A stretch of DNA of 64,000 bases from Flagellimonas spongiicola (GTDB lineage: Bacteria > Bacteroidota > Bacteroidia > Flavobacteriales > Flavobacteriaceae), in NCBI RefSeq assembly GCF_023502425.1, contig NZ_JAMFMA010000001.1, positions 868,001-932,000 of the forward strand. The letters are read 5' to 3'. A program made the position numbers and the translations under genes. The notes under the pieces were generated by a model. The model made no database searches. It was not told the DNA's origin and saw nothing but the letters and a program-made list of their open reading frames with translations. Shown here piece after piece: positions 8,629-17,170 of the stretch; position 1 is the stretch's first letter; each line of letters starts with the position of its first letter.

Positions 8629-9018
8629 ATGAATTTGCGTACACGAGTGATGCTAACAGTGCTCTCAACGGCTGTTGGCGGCTTTTCATTAATACTGTAT
8701 TCAACAATATCCAAAGACATTCTGTTTAAAGGTTTGAGTTTCTGCTCTTCCTCTACACAGGAACTTTTTTTAGGAACATCCGCCTTCTTTCTCTCTGCAG
8801 TAGTTGCCGGGTTTATTTCAACACTAATAGTGGTCAAGGACAATTTTGTGCCCTTGTTTTTTCTTTCATTTTATGTGATATGTAAATTATTCGTTTTTAC
8901 GACCTGTGGCCAATGGCACGGCCCAATTTGGTTTGAAACCAGTTTAAATGTTTCTCATCTTGGGGGATTATGGTTAGGCTGGTATGGTGCCGTAAAATTT
9001 CCTTTGGCGCCCGTATAA
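8629..9018 (+). CDS. Small integral membrane protein, unknown function
   Basis: A 129-residue protein of probably four membrane helices (about 8-26, 47-68, 73-91, 107-123). I do not recognise a family. Notable residues are a Cys in the first loop (FCSSSTQE) and a TTCGQWHGPIWFE loop before the last helix. It stands alone between the AsnC/Lrp gene and lpdA, each separated by more than 100 bases, so it is probably a single transcription unit. The opposite strand has an open frame over 8897-9130, but its composition and lack of context make it a shadow. The reading frame is supported by a sensible hydrophobicity pattern and an ATG start. Confidence 0.6.
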   Translation: MNLRTRVMLTVLSTAVGGFSLILYSTISKDILFKGLSFCSSSTQELFLGTSAFFLSAVVAGFISTLIVVKDNFVPLFFLSFYVICKLFVFTTCGQWHGPIWFETSLNVSHLGGLWLGWYGAVKFPLAPV

Positions 9019-9131
9019 TAACTACGTTGTATTTGGTTAAGAATTGCTTGCGATAGACCCTTTGCATTAAAGGTGGTTGCATGCATTTAGCGGCTATAGT
9101 GATTTGTTGTCGCAAATGCGGAAAAATCACA

Positions 9132-9160
9132 GTTGATTCAAATAAACATTCCTATTTTTG
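9132..9160 (+). promoter_or_regulatory. Promoter of lpdA
   Basis: GTTG at 9132-9135, a 17-base spacer and TATTTTTG at 9153-9160 fit the Bacteroidota -33/-7 promoter closely. The start codon is 41 bases after the -7 box. The remaining bases 9019-9131 show nothing recognisable. Confidence 0.65.
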
Positions 9161-9200
9161 TAGTTGGTATTTAAACAATTAAAATCCCTAATAAGAAGAT

Positions 9201-10607
9201 ATGAATCAATATGATGTGACCGTTATTGGCTCAGGACCTGGTGGATATGTAGCAGCAATTCGATGTGCACAGCTGGGTATGAAAACCGCAATTATTGAAA
9301 AGTACACTACACTAGGTGGAACCTGCCTAAACGTTGGTTGTATCCCTTCCAAAGCGTTATTGGATTCCTCGCATCACTATGAGGATGCTGTAAAGCATTT
9401 TGAAACACATGGGATTGAAATCCCAGGAGAGGTAAAGGTGAATCTGGAGAAAATGATTGCACGGAAGCAATCAGTTGTAGATCAGACCACCAAAGGCATT
9501 CAATTTTTGATGGACAAGAACAAAATTGATGTGTATCAGGGGATTGGTAGTTTTAAAGATGCTACACATATCAACATAGCCCTTACGGATGGTAAGACGG
9601 AAACAATAGCATCCAAAAACATCATAATTGCGACAGGTTCCAAACCTTCCACTTTACCATTCATCAAATTGGACAAGGAAAGAATCATAACATCTACTGA
9701 GGCATTGGAACTGAAAGAAGTGCCAAAGCATATGATTGTAATAGGTGGGGGAGTAATCGGTCTTGAACTTGGACAGGTCTACAAGCGATTAGGAGCTGAG
9801 GTCACCGTTGTTGAATTCATGGACCGAATAATCCCGGGAATGGATGCAGGACTTTCCAAGGAATTGATGAAAGTTTTGAAGAAACAAAAAATGAAATTCG
9901 CACTTTCACACAAAGTTAAATCCGTGGAACGAGTTGGGGACGAGGTTGTGGTAAAAGCGGATGATAAAAAAGGGCAGGTAGTGGAATTTAAAGGTGACTA
10001 CTGTTTGGTTTCTGTAGGAAGAAGACCCTATACGGATGGTTTGAATGCTGAAGCAGCTGGGGTTAAATTGGATGAAAGGGGTCGCGTGGATGTGAACGAA
10101 TATTTGCAAACCAATGTTTCCAATATTTATGCCATAGGCGATGTAGTCCGTGGGGCAATGCTTGCGCACAAGGCAGAAGAAGAGGGAACAATGGTAGCAG
10201 AATTGCTGGCAGGTCAAAAACCCCATATCAATTATAACCTAATTCCGGGGGTGGTTTATACCTGGCCTGAAGTTGCTGCAGTAGGTAAAACAGAAGAGGA
10301 ATTAAAGGAAGCCGGTATTGAATATAAATCTGGTCAGTTTCCAATGCGTGCACTTGGACGTGCAAGGGCTAGTATGGATATTGATGGATTCGTGAAAATA
10401 TTGGCAGATAAAAACACAGATGAAGTGTTAGGGGTCCATATGATCGGTGCGCGTTGTGCGGATTTGATCACTGAAGGTGTTACTGCTATGGAGTTTAGAG
10501 CCTCTGCTGAGGATATGGCTCGGATGAGTCATGCGCATCCAACATATGCTGAAGCTGTTAAGGAAGCGGCCTTAGCTGCCACAGAGGACCGACCAATCCA
10601 CATATAA
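9201..10607 (+). CDS. lpdA: Dihydrolipoyl dehydrogenase (E3)
   Basis: A 468-residue flavoprotein that reoxidises dihydrolipoamide in pyruvate, 2-oxoglutarate and branched-chain oxoacid dehydrogenases and in glycine cleavage. Visible are the FAD-binding GSGPGG (10-15), the redox disulfide Cys42-Cys47 in GGTCLNVGCIPSK, the NAD-binding GGGVIGLELG, and the C-terminal catalytic dyad His446-Glu451 in HPTYAE from the partner subunit. Length is standard. It is not next to E1/E2 genes, so it probably serves several complexes. It has its own promoter and converges with the acyltransferase gene, with a nine-base gap between stops. Confidence 0.96.
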   Translation: MNQYDVTVIGSGPGGYVAAIRCAQLGMKTAIIEKYTTLGGTCLNVGCIPSKALLDSSHHYEDAVKHFETHGIEIPGEVKVNLEKMIARKQSVVDQTTKGIQFLMDKNKIDVYQGIGSFKDATHINIALTDGKTETIASKNIIIATGSKPSTLPFIKLDKERIITSTEALELKEVPKHMIVIGGGVIGLELGQVYKRLGAEVTVVEFMDRIIPGMDAGLSKELMKVLKKQKMKFALSHKVKSVERVGDEVVVKADDKKGQVVEFKGDYCLVSVGRRPYTDGLNAEAAGVKLDERGRVDVNEYLQTNVSNIYAIGDVVRGAMLAHKAEEEGTMVAELLAGQKPHINYNLIPGVVYTWPEVAAVGKTEEELKEAGIEYKSGQFPMRALGRARASMDIDGFVKILADKNTDEVLGVHMIGARCADLITEGVTAMEFRASAEDMARMSHAHPTYAEAVKEAALAATEDRPIHI

Positions 10608-10616
10608 TAGGAACGG

Positions 10617-11810
10617 CTATTTAGCGGTTTTCAAAACCCGGTTTAAGAAGATTTTGACTTTTAATGAAATCTCCTTGAATACGGGTTTTATTTTTGGATA
10701 CAATGCTAAACCTTTTGATTTAACCTGGGTAACACCGAAAGCAAGTTGTGCTTTGATTGCAGTTTCGTGTTTATTGTAGACTAATGCAAAATAGGTACAG
10801 GCAAGCATGAAGGCAATTGCTCCTAGAATGACTTCATTTGGTGACAGGCTATACTTCAAAAATCGATACAATCCCAGTCCGGTAAAACTGCCATATAAAA
10901 TGATAAAGTGAATTACATAAATAGATAACGTACTCGCACCGATTTTTAAGACTGTTGGATTTGTCAGGTATTTTCTGATAATCATAAAAACGGCAAAAAC
11001 CACAAAAACATCACCCAGTCGAATAAAAAGATAGTTGTTATTCTGCACTAACTTGAACAATTCCAACCCCGTAACCTCAAATAGGGAAATAAAGCCGGTG
11101 GAGGAATAGTTTATCAATATAAACCCAACAGCAGCTGCAATGGTGATTGCAATGGGGTATAAGAATTTGAAATCTTTAAATCTGGTAAAAAGTACGGATA
11201 GAAAACCACCAATTGTAGCATAACCCAACCAAGGAATAATAGTAAATACGGAGCCATTTGCCTTCGTGAAATAATTTGCAAACAAATCAGGTAAAAAGCT
11301 AAAAGACCACTGTTTATATATCGGTTCAAAGAGGAACAATACCAAGGTGGTAACTACTAAGAGTGTTGGAAAAACCCAAGGTTTTCTTTTTGCTGTAATT
11401 AAGTACATCCCAATAACGGATAAAATGGATAGTCCAATACAGTGCAACACATCCACCAAATAAAAAGAACTATAAATATGTCCGTTGAGCAATCCAATGA
11501 AATTGGTACGTAGTAAATAGCCAATCAAAAGGAGTTGTAACCCGCGCCGTATTCCTTTTTTTACGCGAGGATTGTCCCATCCTATTTGTGGAACTCGAAT
11601 TAAAAGATAGGTAAAGATAAAGCCAGATACAGTAAAGAATACTGGAGCAGTGATACCCCTGAAGTAAAGCCAGGTCTTGAACACCATGTTTTCCTTATCG
11701 CGGAATATAGGATCCAAAAGCCCGTCAATGAAATGCCCTTGGAGCATCATTAATATGGCCCATGCCCGCATTGCATCAATAAAGTACAGTCTTGTCGATT
11801 TGGTATTCAT
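10617..11810 (-). CDS. HGSNAT-like (DUF1624) membrane acyltransferase
   Basis: A 397-residue membrane protein with about ten hydrophobic segments. The N-terminus RLYFIDAMRAWAILMMLQGH, followed by RGITAPVFFTVSGFIFTYLL, is the signature of the heparan-alpha-glucosaminide N-acetyltransferase catalytic family (DUF1624). The family includes YeiB-type bacterial proteins and moves acyl groups across the membrane, probably through the histidine of the GHF motif. The bacterial substrate is unknown, with cell-wall sugars or surface glycans being candidates. No polysaccharide genes are adjacent, so the context does not help. The last 40 residues are basic and cytoplasmic. Confidence 0.75.
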   Translation of the reverse strand: MNTKSTRLYFIDAMRAWAILMMLQGHFIDGLLDPIFRDKENMVFKTWLYFRGITAPVFFTVSGFIFTYLLIRVPQIGWDNPRVKKGIRRGLQLLLIGYLLRTNFIGLLNGHIYSSFYLVDVLHCIGLSILSVIGMYLITAKRKPWVFPTLLVVTTLVLFLFEPIYKQWSFSFLPDLFANYFTKANGSVFTIIPWLGYATIGGFLSVLFTRFKDFKFLYPIAITIAAAVGFILINYSSTGFISLFEVTGLELFKLVQNNNYLFIRLGDVFVVFAVFMIIRKYLTNPTVLKIGASTLSIYVIHFIILYGSFTGLGLYRFLKYSLSPNEVILGAIAFMLACTYFALVYNKHETAIKAQLAFGVTQVKSKGLALYPKIKPVFKEISLKVKIFLNRVLKTAK

Positions 11811-11831
11811 GCTCCATTAATTATCCTATAT

Positions 11832-11849
11832 ACTTGTTTCACAACAAGT
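11832..11849. repeat. Perfect inverted repeat in the acyltransferase leader
   Basis: ACTTGTT and AACAAGT, 7-bp arms with a 4-base spacer, lie between the acyltransferase start (11810) and its probable -7 box. On the transcript this would be a hairpin about 20 bases before the start codon. On DNA it looks like an operator. Confidence 0.4.
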
Positions 11850-11866
11850 TTGGACGTTCTGCGGCC

Positions 11867-11874
11867 CAAAATTA
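11867..11874 (-). promoter_or_regulatory. -7 box of the acyltransferase gene
   Basis: Reads TAATTTTG on the minus strand, an exact TAnnTTTG match, about 57 bases before the start codon. No clear -33 box. Confidence 0.45.
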
Positions 11875-11938
11875 GACAAAATACTCGCATGGAATAGCGT
11901 TTTGCGGTATTTTAGCGAAACTATTAAAGAAATCACCT

Positions 11939-12472
11939 ATGGCTACAATATTGGCATTTGCAGGAAGTAACTCATCAGCATCCATTAATTTTAAATTGGT
12001 ACAGCATACCGTCTCTAAAATGGAGGAACATCAAGTGCGGCTCTTGGATATGTCAGGATATGCGTTCCCTATGTTCAGTGAAGACTTAGAGAAATCGGAA
12101 GGCTATTCAAATTCATTGGTTGAATTGAAAGATGAAATACAGAAAGCTGATGGACTGGTGTTGTCTGTAAATGAACATAATAGTAACCCATCGGCATTTT
12201 TTAAAAATGTTTTGGATTGGCTATCTCGATTAGATCGTGACTTTTTGCAGCAAACAAAAGTATTCCTGATGTCTACCTCACCGGGTAAGCGAGGAGGAAT
12301 TGGAGCTCTTGGGACGGTTGAAGGTATGCTACCACGATTTGGAGGTGATGTAGTCTGCACTTATTCATTGCCCTCGTTCTATCAAAATTTCGATGAGAAT
12401 GGTATTGTGGATGCGGATGAGAAGGCAAGTCACAAGGCTGCACTGAATCAATTTTTAGAATCTCTTTCTTAA
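11939..12472 (+). CDS. NADPH-dependent FMN reductase family
   Basis: A 177-residue flavodoxin-like protein. The FMN-phosphate loop FAGSNSSASINFKLV and the second loop VNEHNSNPSAFFKNVLDWLSR followed by STSPGKRGG are standard for the NADPH-dependent FMN reductase/chromate reductase family. These reduce FMN, quinones or metals and guard against oxidative stress. It starts a plus-strand run (reductase, pabB, tilS, dsbD) with short gaps. The first gap is 13 bases, so co-transcription with pabB is likely, though the functions differ. Confidence 0.9.
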   Translation: MATILAFAGSNSSASINFKLVQHTVSKMEEHQVRLLDMSGYAFPMFSEDLEKSEGYSNSLVELKDEIQKADGLVLSVNEHNSNPSAFFKNVLDWLSRLDRDFLQQTKVFLMSTSPGKRGGIGALGTVEGMLPRFGGDVVCTYSLPSFYQNFDENGIVDADEKASHKAALNQFLESLS

Positions 12473-12485
12473 GTATTCCTGCCTT

Positions 12486-13787
12486 TTGCGAAAGCAAGTA
12501 TCATTTACGGTTACCAATACCGATGCAGTCAAAGAAGCCCTGTTGGAATGGTCTTCCGACTATAATCATATTGTATGGTTGGATGGTAACGAGCATCATG
12601 ATACCTATGGTAATTGGGATGCTATCATGGCTGTTTCCGGACAGAACGATAAGTCTTTAGATTTTATCAATACTATCGATGAATTGCATGATTTTGTCGG
12701 TAAAAAACAAGATTGGTTATTTGGTTTCATTACATATGATATAAAAAACAAGTTAGAAAATCTGAATTCCAACAACTATGACGGTCTAGATTTTCCGGAA
12801 TTACAGTTTTTTATTCCTGAAAAAATCATCGCATTTAAAGGGGACGAAATCCATTTTATTTATATCCATCGGGTGGAAGGGGAAATCAATTTGGACTTTG
12901 ATGCAATTACGAGCAGAATAGGTCGTATATCTGAAAGAACAGCTAACCCAAATGCAATAGGAATACGACTTCGCATTCATAAGGACTCCTACTTTGAAAA
13001 AACAAATCGATTATTGAGGCACATTCACCGTGGGGATATTTACGAAGCTAATTTTTGTCAAGAGTTCTTTTCGGAAAACATCACGATCAACCCACTGGAT
13101 ACCTATAAAAACTTAAATCAAATTTCTGTAGCACCATTTGCTTCTTTTTTAAAATCGGATGACAAATACCTGATGTGTGCTTCTCCAGAGCGATATTTAG
13201 CGCGAAAAGGTAATTTGATTGTTTCACAACCAATAAAAGGTACAGCCCCTAGAGGGACTAATCAAAAGGAAGATAAGGACATGGTGCAGCAGTTGCAAAA
13301 TGACCCAAAGGAACGAGCAGAAAATATCATGATTACCGATTTGGTTCGAAATGATCTATCCAAGAGTGCATTAAAAGGAACCGTTGAGGTGAAAGAATTG
13401 TGTAAAGTTTATTCCTTCAAACAAGTGCACCAAATGATTTCTACAGTGGTATCCAAAGTGCCTAAAGATTTAAATTCCGTCCAATTACTTCGTGATTCTT
13501 TTCCAATGGGAAGCATGACTGGGGCGCCTAAGATTTCGGCGATGAAAATAATTGAAGAGCTTGAAGAAACCAAGCGCGGACTCTATAGTGGTTCAGTTGG
13601 CTATTTTGACCCAGATGGTAATTTTGACCTAAATGTGGTGATCCGAAGCATTCTATATAATGCAACGAAAAAATATGTGTCGTTTTCCGTGGGCGGGGCA
13701 ATCACAGCGAAGTCTGATCCAGATAAAGAATACCAGGAATGTCTTTTAAAAGCAAAAGCCATGCGGAGCGTATTGGAGGGAAGCTAA
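12486..13787 (+). CDS. pabB: Aminodeoxychorismate synthase component I
   Basis: A 433-residue chorismate-binding enzyme that makes 4-amino-4-deoxychorismate for folate. The diagnostic PIKGT (249-253), followed by APRG, identifies PabB. Anthranilate synthase TrpE normally has PIAGT there. The late motifs ENIMITDLVRNDLS, SFPMGSMTGAPK and SVGGAIT are intact. There is no glutamine amidotransferase domain, so a separate PabA/TrpG must supply ammonia. The only start that keeps the full N-terminal domain is TTG at 12486, because the next in-frame Met is near residue 48. It lies between the reductase and tilS genes with gaps of 13 and 22 bases. Confidence 0.92.
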   Translation: MRKQVSFTVTNTDAVKEALLEWSSDYNHIVWLDGNEHHDTYGNWDAIMAVSGQNDKSLDFINTIDELHDFVGKKQDWLFGFITYDIKNKLENLNSNNYDGLDFPELQFFIPEKIIAFKGDEIHFIYIHRVEGEINLDFDAITSRIGRISERTANPNAIGIRLRIHKDSYFEKTNRLLRHIHRGDIYEANFCQEFFSENITINPLDTYKNLNQISVAPFASFLKSDDKYLMCASPERYLARKGNLIVSQPIKGTAPRGTNQKEDKDMVQQLQNDPKERAENIMITDLVRNDLSKSALKGTVEVKELCKVYSFKQVHQMISTVVSKVPKDLNSVQLLRDSFPMGSMTGAPKISAMKIIEELEETKRGLYSGSVGYFDPDGNFDLNVVIRSILYNATKKYVSFSVGGAITAKSDPDKEYQECLLKAKAMRSVLEGS

Positions 13788-13809
13788 GGTTTATTGCTAA
13801 TTTTGTTGC

Positions 13810-15117
13810 ATGCGAGACCAATTCACAGAACATCTAAACGAACACTTCAGCTTTTTGCTGAACACTCCTTTTTTAATTGCTTGTAGCGGAGGAGTGGATA
13901 GCGTTGTACTTGTTGATTTGTGCGCAAAACTAGGGTTGGATTTTGCATTGGCACACTGCAATTTTAAGTTGCGAAAAGAGGAGAGCGATGGGGATGAATC
14001 CTTTGTGCGTGAATTGGCAAACTCGTATGGCAAGACCATTTTTGTGAAGCAATTTGATACCGAGGATTACATCTCAAGTCATCGTGGATCGGTTCAAATG
14101 GCCGCAAGAACTTTGCGCTATGAATGGTTTACAGAATTGTTGGGAAGTAAGAACTACGACTACCTGCTTACCGCACATCATTTGGACGATGCACTGGAAA
14201 CATTTTTGATCAATCTTTCAAGAGGAACAGGAATTGACGGATTAAAAGGTATTCCGGCCCAAAATGAGCGTATCATCCGGCCTTTATTACCATTCAGTCA
14301 GGAAGTTATAATGGCGTACGCCAATGAACATGGGGTTGCATGGCGGGAAGATAGTAGTAACAAAGAGTCCAAATACCTAAGGAATGCAATAAGGATGGAT
14401 ATTGCTCCAAATCTAAAATCCTTACATCCCAATTTTCTTCAAAACTTGCAAACTACGCAGCAAAATTTGCAACAGAGCCAGAAACTGGTGCAAAAATACA
14501 TTGATGGACTAAAAACGGATTTGATCAAGCCAAAGAATGATTTTCTTTATGTTGAAATAGAAGAGTTGCTAATGCTAGATCCACTGGAATCACATTTGTA
14601 TGAAATCTTCAAACCTTATGGTTTTACGGATACCAATAATATAAAGGAATTGTTGACTTCTGGTAGTGGCAAAGAATTGCATTCAAAAACCCATAGATTA
14701 TTAAAGGACCGTAATGCTTTACTTATAAAGGAAAGGGAATTGGGGATGCCAATGAGCTATGAAATTTCAAAACAAATCTTAGAAATTGATGAACCAGTAG
14801 CTATTCGTTTTGAACTGACATCCAAGATTGGAAATTCCAATAACAATACCATATATGTTGATAAAGAAAAGTTAAACTATCCGTTATTGTTAAGGAATTG
14901 GGAAAAAGGCGACTATTTTTATCCTTTAGGAATGACAGGTAAAAAGAAATTGTCTAAGTATTTCAAGGATGAGAAAGTGGACCAATTCTCGAAGGAAAAC
15001 CAGTGGTTACTTTGTAGTAAGGATGCTGTCGTTTGGGTTGTTGGAAGACGCATGGATAACAGATTCAAGGTAACGGAATCAACCAAGGAAATTTTAAAAA
15101 TCACGCTTCTTACATGA
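13810..15117 (+). CDS. tilS: tRNA(Ile)-lysidine synthase
   Basis: A 435-residue essential enzyme that converts C34 of the CAU-anticodon isoleucine tRNA to lysidine, letting it read AUA. The PP-loop ATPase motif is CSGGVDS (25-31), and LTAHHLDDALETFL and the RLLPF-type segments follow. The C-terminal TilS domain (YPLGMTGKKKLSKYFKDEK) is present, so this is the long form. The stop overlaps the dsbD start by four bases (ATGA), which implies coupled translation. The pairing pabB-tilS-dsbD recurs in flavobacteria as far as I recall. Confidence 0.95.
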   Translation: MRDQFTEHLNEHFSFLLNTPFLIACSGGVDSVVLVDLCAKLGLDFALAHCNFKLRKEESDGDESFVRELANSYGKTIFVKQFDTEDYISSHRGSVQMAARTLRYEWFTELLGSKNYDYLLTAHHLDDALETFLINLSRGTGIDGLKGIPAQNERIIRPLLPFSQEVIMAYANEHGVAWREDSSNKESKYLRNAIRMDIAPNLKSLHPNFLQNLQTTQQNLQQSQKLVQKYIDGLKTDLIKPKNDFLYVEIEELLMLDPLESHLYEIFKPYGFTDTNNIKELLTSGSGKELHSKTHRLLKDRNALLIKERELGMPMSYEISKQILEIDEPVAIRFELTSKIGNSNNNTIYVDKEKLNYPLLLRNWEKGDYFYPLGMTGKKKLSKYFKDEKVDQFSKENQWLLCSKDAVVWVVGRRMDNRFKVTESTKEILKITLLT

Positions 15118-17093
15118 GAAAGTACTACATATTTATTGTAACCTTATTTATTGCCCTAGGTATTAATGCGCAAACGGAAGAAGAACCTGCGTTATGGTCG
15201 CATGCGGTGCAAAAAATTTCAGATACGGAATACGAAATCACCTTCTCTGGAAAAATCATGGAGGGTTGGCATGTGTACTCACAATACACCGCTGAAGGAG
15301 GTTCTCTGCCTAGTGAATTCACTTTTGAGAAAGCCGGGGAAGATTATGAGTTGGTTGGCAAAACCCTCGAAAGCGAAACCATCACGGAATACAGTGATAT
15401 TTTTGAAGTGGATGAGACCTTTTTCAAGGAAGAAGCCATTTTTACTCAAAAAATCAAGTTGCTAAACCCCGAAGTTCGTCAGATTACAATAAATCTATTT
15501 TACCAAATCTGCAAGGAGGTCTGTATTCCAATGGATGCGTATTTTCAGGTTTCTTTGGATGGCAATCAATTTGTTGCTACTGAAAAGGAAGTAGGGGCAG
15601 AGAGTTTGGCATTGAGTACTTCCTTAAAATTGGATTTAAAAAACAAGGATTTACTCAACCAAGAGAGTGCCAGTAACGTAAAGAAAAAATCAGGTCTGTG
15701 GATGGTTTTTGGACTGGGTTTTCTTGGAGGTTTGATTGCGCTGTTGACACCTTGTGTGTTTCCAATGGTTCCGCTAACGGTTTCGTTTTTCACCAAACAA
15801 TCACAACAAAAATCCAAAGGTATTACCAATGCAATGCTTTATGGATTTTTCATAGTCTTGATTTACTTCTTGCTCAGTTTACCGTTTCATTTGTTTGATT
15901 CAGTTGATTCGCAAATACTCAACACCATAGCAACCAATATTTGGTTAAATGTGCTGTTCTTTGTCATCTTCGTGTTTTTCGCATTTTCATTTTTTGGGTA
16001 CTACGAACTAACATTACCAAGTTCCTGGGCCAATAAAATGGATGCGGCTTCCACTAAAGTCGGCGGAGGTTTGGGTATATTTTTCATGGCGCTTACCCTG
16101 GCCATTGTTTCCTTTTCCTGTACTGGACCTATTTTGGGTGGGTTACTAGGTAGCACCACGTTGGCTGAGGGCGATGTGGCAACAAATCTTACCGCAGGAA
16201 TGGTTGGATTCGGTTTGGCTTTAGCTTTACCGTTTGGTTTGTTTGCTTTGTTTCCTGCATGGTTGAATTCCTTGCCAAAATCAGGCGGTTGGATGACAAC
16301 GGTAAAAGTGGTATTGGGCTTTTTGGAATTGGCGTTAGCCTTTAAATTCCTGTCCAATGCGGATTTGGTTGGGAATTGGGGCATACTTAAACGAGAGCTC
16401 TTTCTTGGTATTTGGATAGTGATATTTGTGTTGATGGCACTATATCTGTTTGGTGTTTTCCGTTTTCCTCATGATGGCCCTAAACAGAAACTCTCGAATG
16501 CACGAAAATTAACAGGATTGGTTAGTGTGGCTTTTGCTACCTATCTCGTTTTGGGAATGATGAATTTTACCAATTTAAAATTACTCAGTGGATTTCCTCC
16601 TCCTGATTTTTATACCCTATCAGCTTCGGAATCCGATTGTCCTCTTGGCTTGGATTGCTTTAAGGATTTTGAAGAAGGTGTGGCATATGCCCAAGAACAG
16701 AACAAACCCATTTTATTGGACTTTACCGGTTGGGCATGCGTAAACTGTAGGAAAATGGAAGAAAATGTTTGGAGTGACCCAAAAGTATATCCATTGATTA
16801 ATGAGGAATACGTGCTGATTTCCCTTTATGTCGATGATCGCAAAGAATTACCTGAAGATGAAAAGTTCGATTACCAATTCGATTCAGGACGGATAAAGAA
16901 TATTTCTACCATAGGTCAAAAATGGGGTACCTTCCAAACCATTAATTTCAATGCTGCCTCGCAGCCCTATTATGTATTGTTATCCCCTAATTTGGAAATC
17001 CTCAACGATGCTATTCAATATGTGGATGTTGCACAATACGAGCAGTGGTTAAAATCCGGTTTGGAGACCTATCAGCTAAGTATGAACAAATAG
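15114..17093 (+). CDS. dsbD: Thiol:disulfide interchange protein DsbD
   Basis: A 659-residue three-part electron carrier that passes thioredoxin-derived reducing power across the inner membrane to periplasmic disulfides. A signal peptide (ending INAQ) leads to the DsbD-alpha immunoglobulin-like domain, with its Cys pair near CKEVCIPMD. Eight membrane segments follow, with the two essential membrane Cys in LTPCVFPM and SFSCTGPILGG. The C-terminal thioredoxin-like domain has Cys542-Val-Asn-Cys545 in TGWACVNCRKME. All six redox Cys are present, so the full relay is intact. It overlaps tilS by four bases. Confidence 0.93.
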   Translation: MRKYYIFIVTLFIALGINAQTEEEPALWSHAVQKISDTEYEITFSGKIMEGWHVYSQYTAEGGSLPSEFTFEKAGEDYELVGKTLESETITEYSDIFEVDETFFKEEAIFTQKIKLLNPEVRQITINLFYQICKEVCIPMDAYFQVSLDGNQFVATEKEVGAESLALSTSLKLDLKNKDLLNQESASNVKKKSGLWMVFGLGFLGGLIALLTPCVFPMVPLTVSFFTKQSQQKSKGITNAMLYGFFIVLIYFLLSLPFHLFDSVDSQILNTIATNIWLNVLFFVIFVFFAFSFFGYYELTLPSSWANKMDAASTKVGGGLGIFFMALTLAIVSFSCTGPILGGLLGSTTLAEGDVATNLTAGMVGFGLALALPFGLFALFPAWLNSLPKSGGWMTTVKVVLGFLELALAFKFLSNADLVGNWGILKRELFLGIWIVIFVLMALYLFGVFRFPHDGPKQKLSNARKLTGLVSVAFATYLVLGMMNFTNLKLLSGFPPPDFYTLSASESDCPLGLDCFKDFEEGVAYAQEQNKPILLDFTGWACVNCRKMEENVWSDPKVYPLINEEYVLISLYVDDRKELPEDEKFDYQFDSGRIKNISTIGQKWGTFQTINFNAASQPYYVLLSPNLEILNDAIQYVDVAQYEQWLKSGLETYQLSMNK

Positions 17094-17170
17094 GTTCACC
17101 ATTATTTCTTGTCATGGTTTTTGGAAAATACCGTACCTTAGAGTAACTATTTTAATTAACCACAGCCCCC

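Noticed and set aside
8897..9130. A minus-strand open frame across the end of the small membrane protein gene and the following gap.
   Set aside because: It lacks a promoter, recognisable domains and plausible composition, and overlaps the better supported plus-strand gene.
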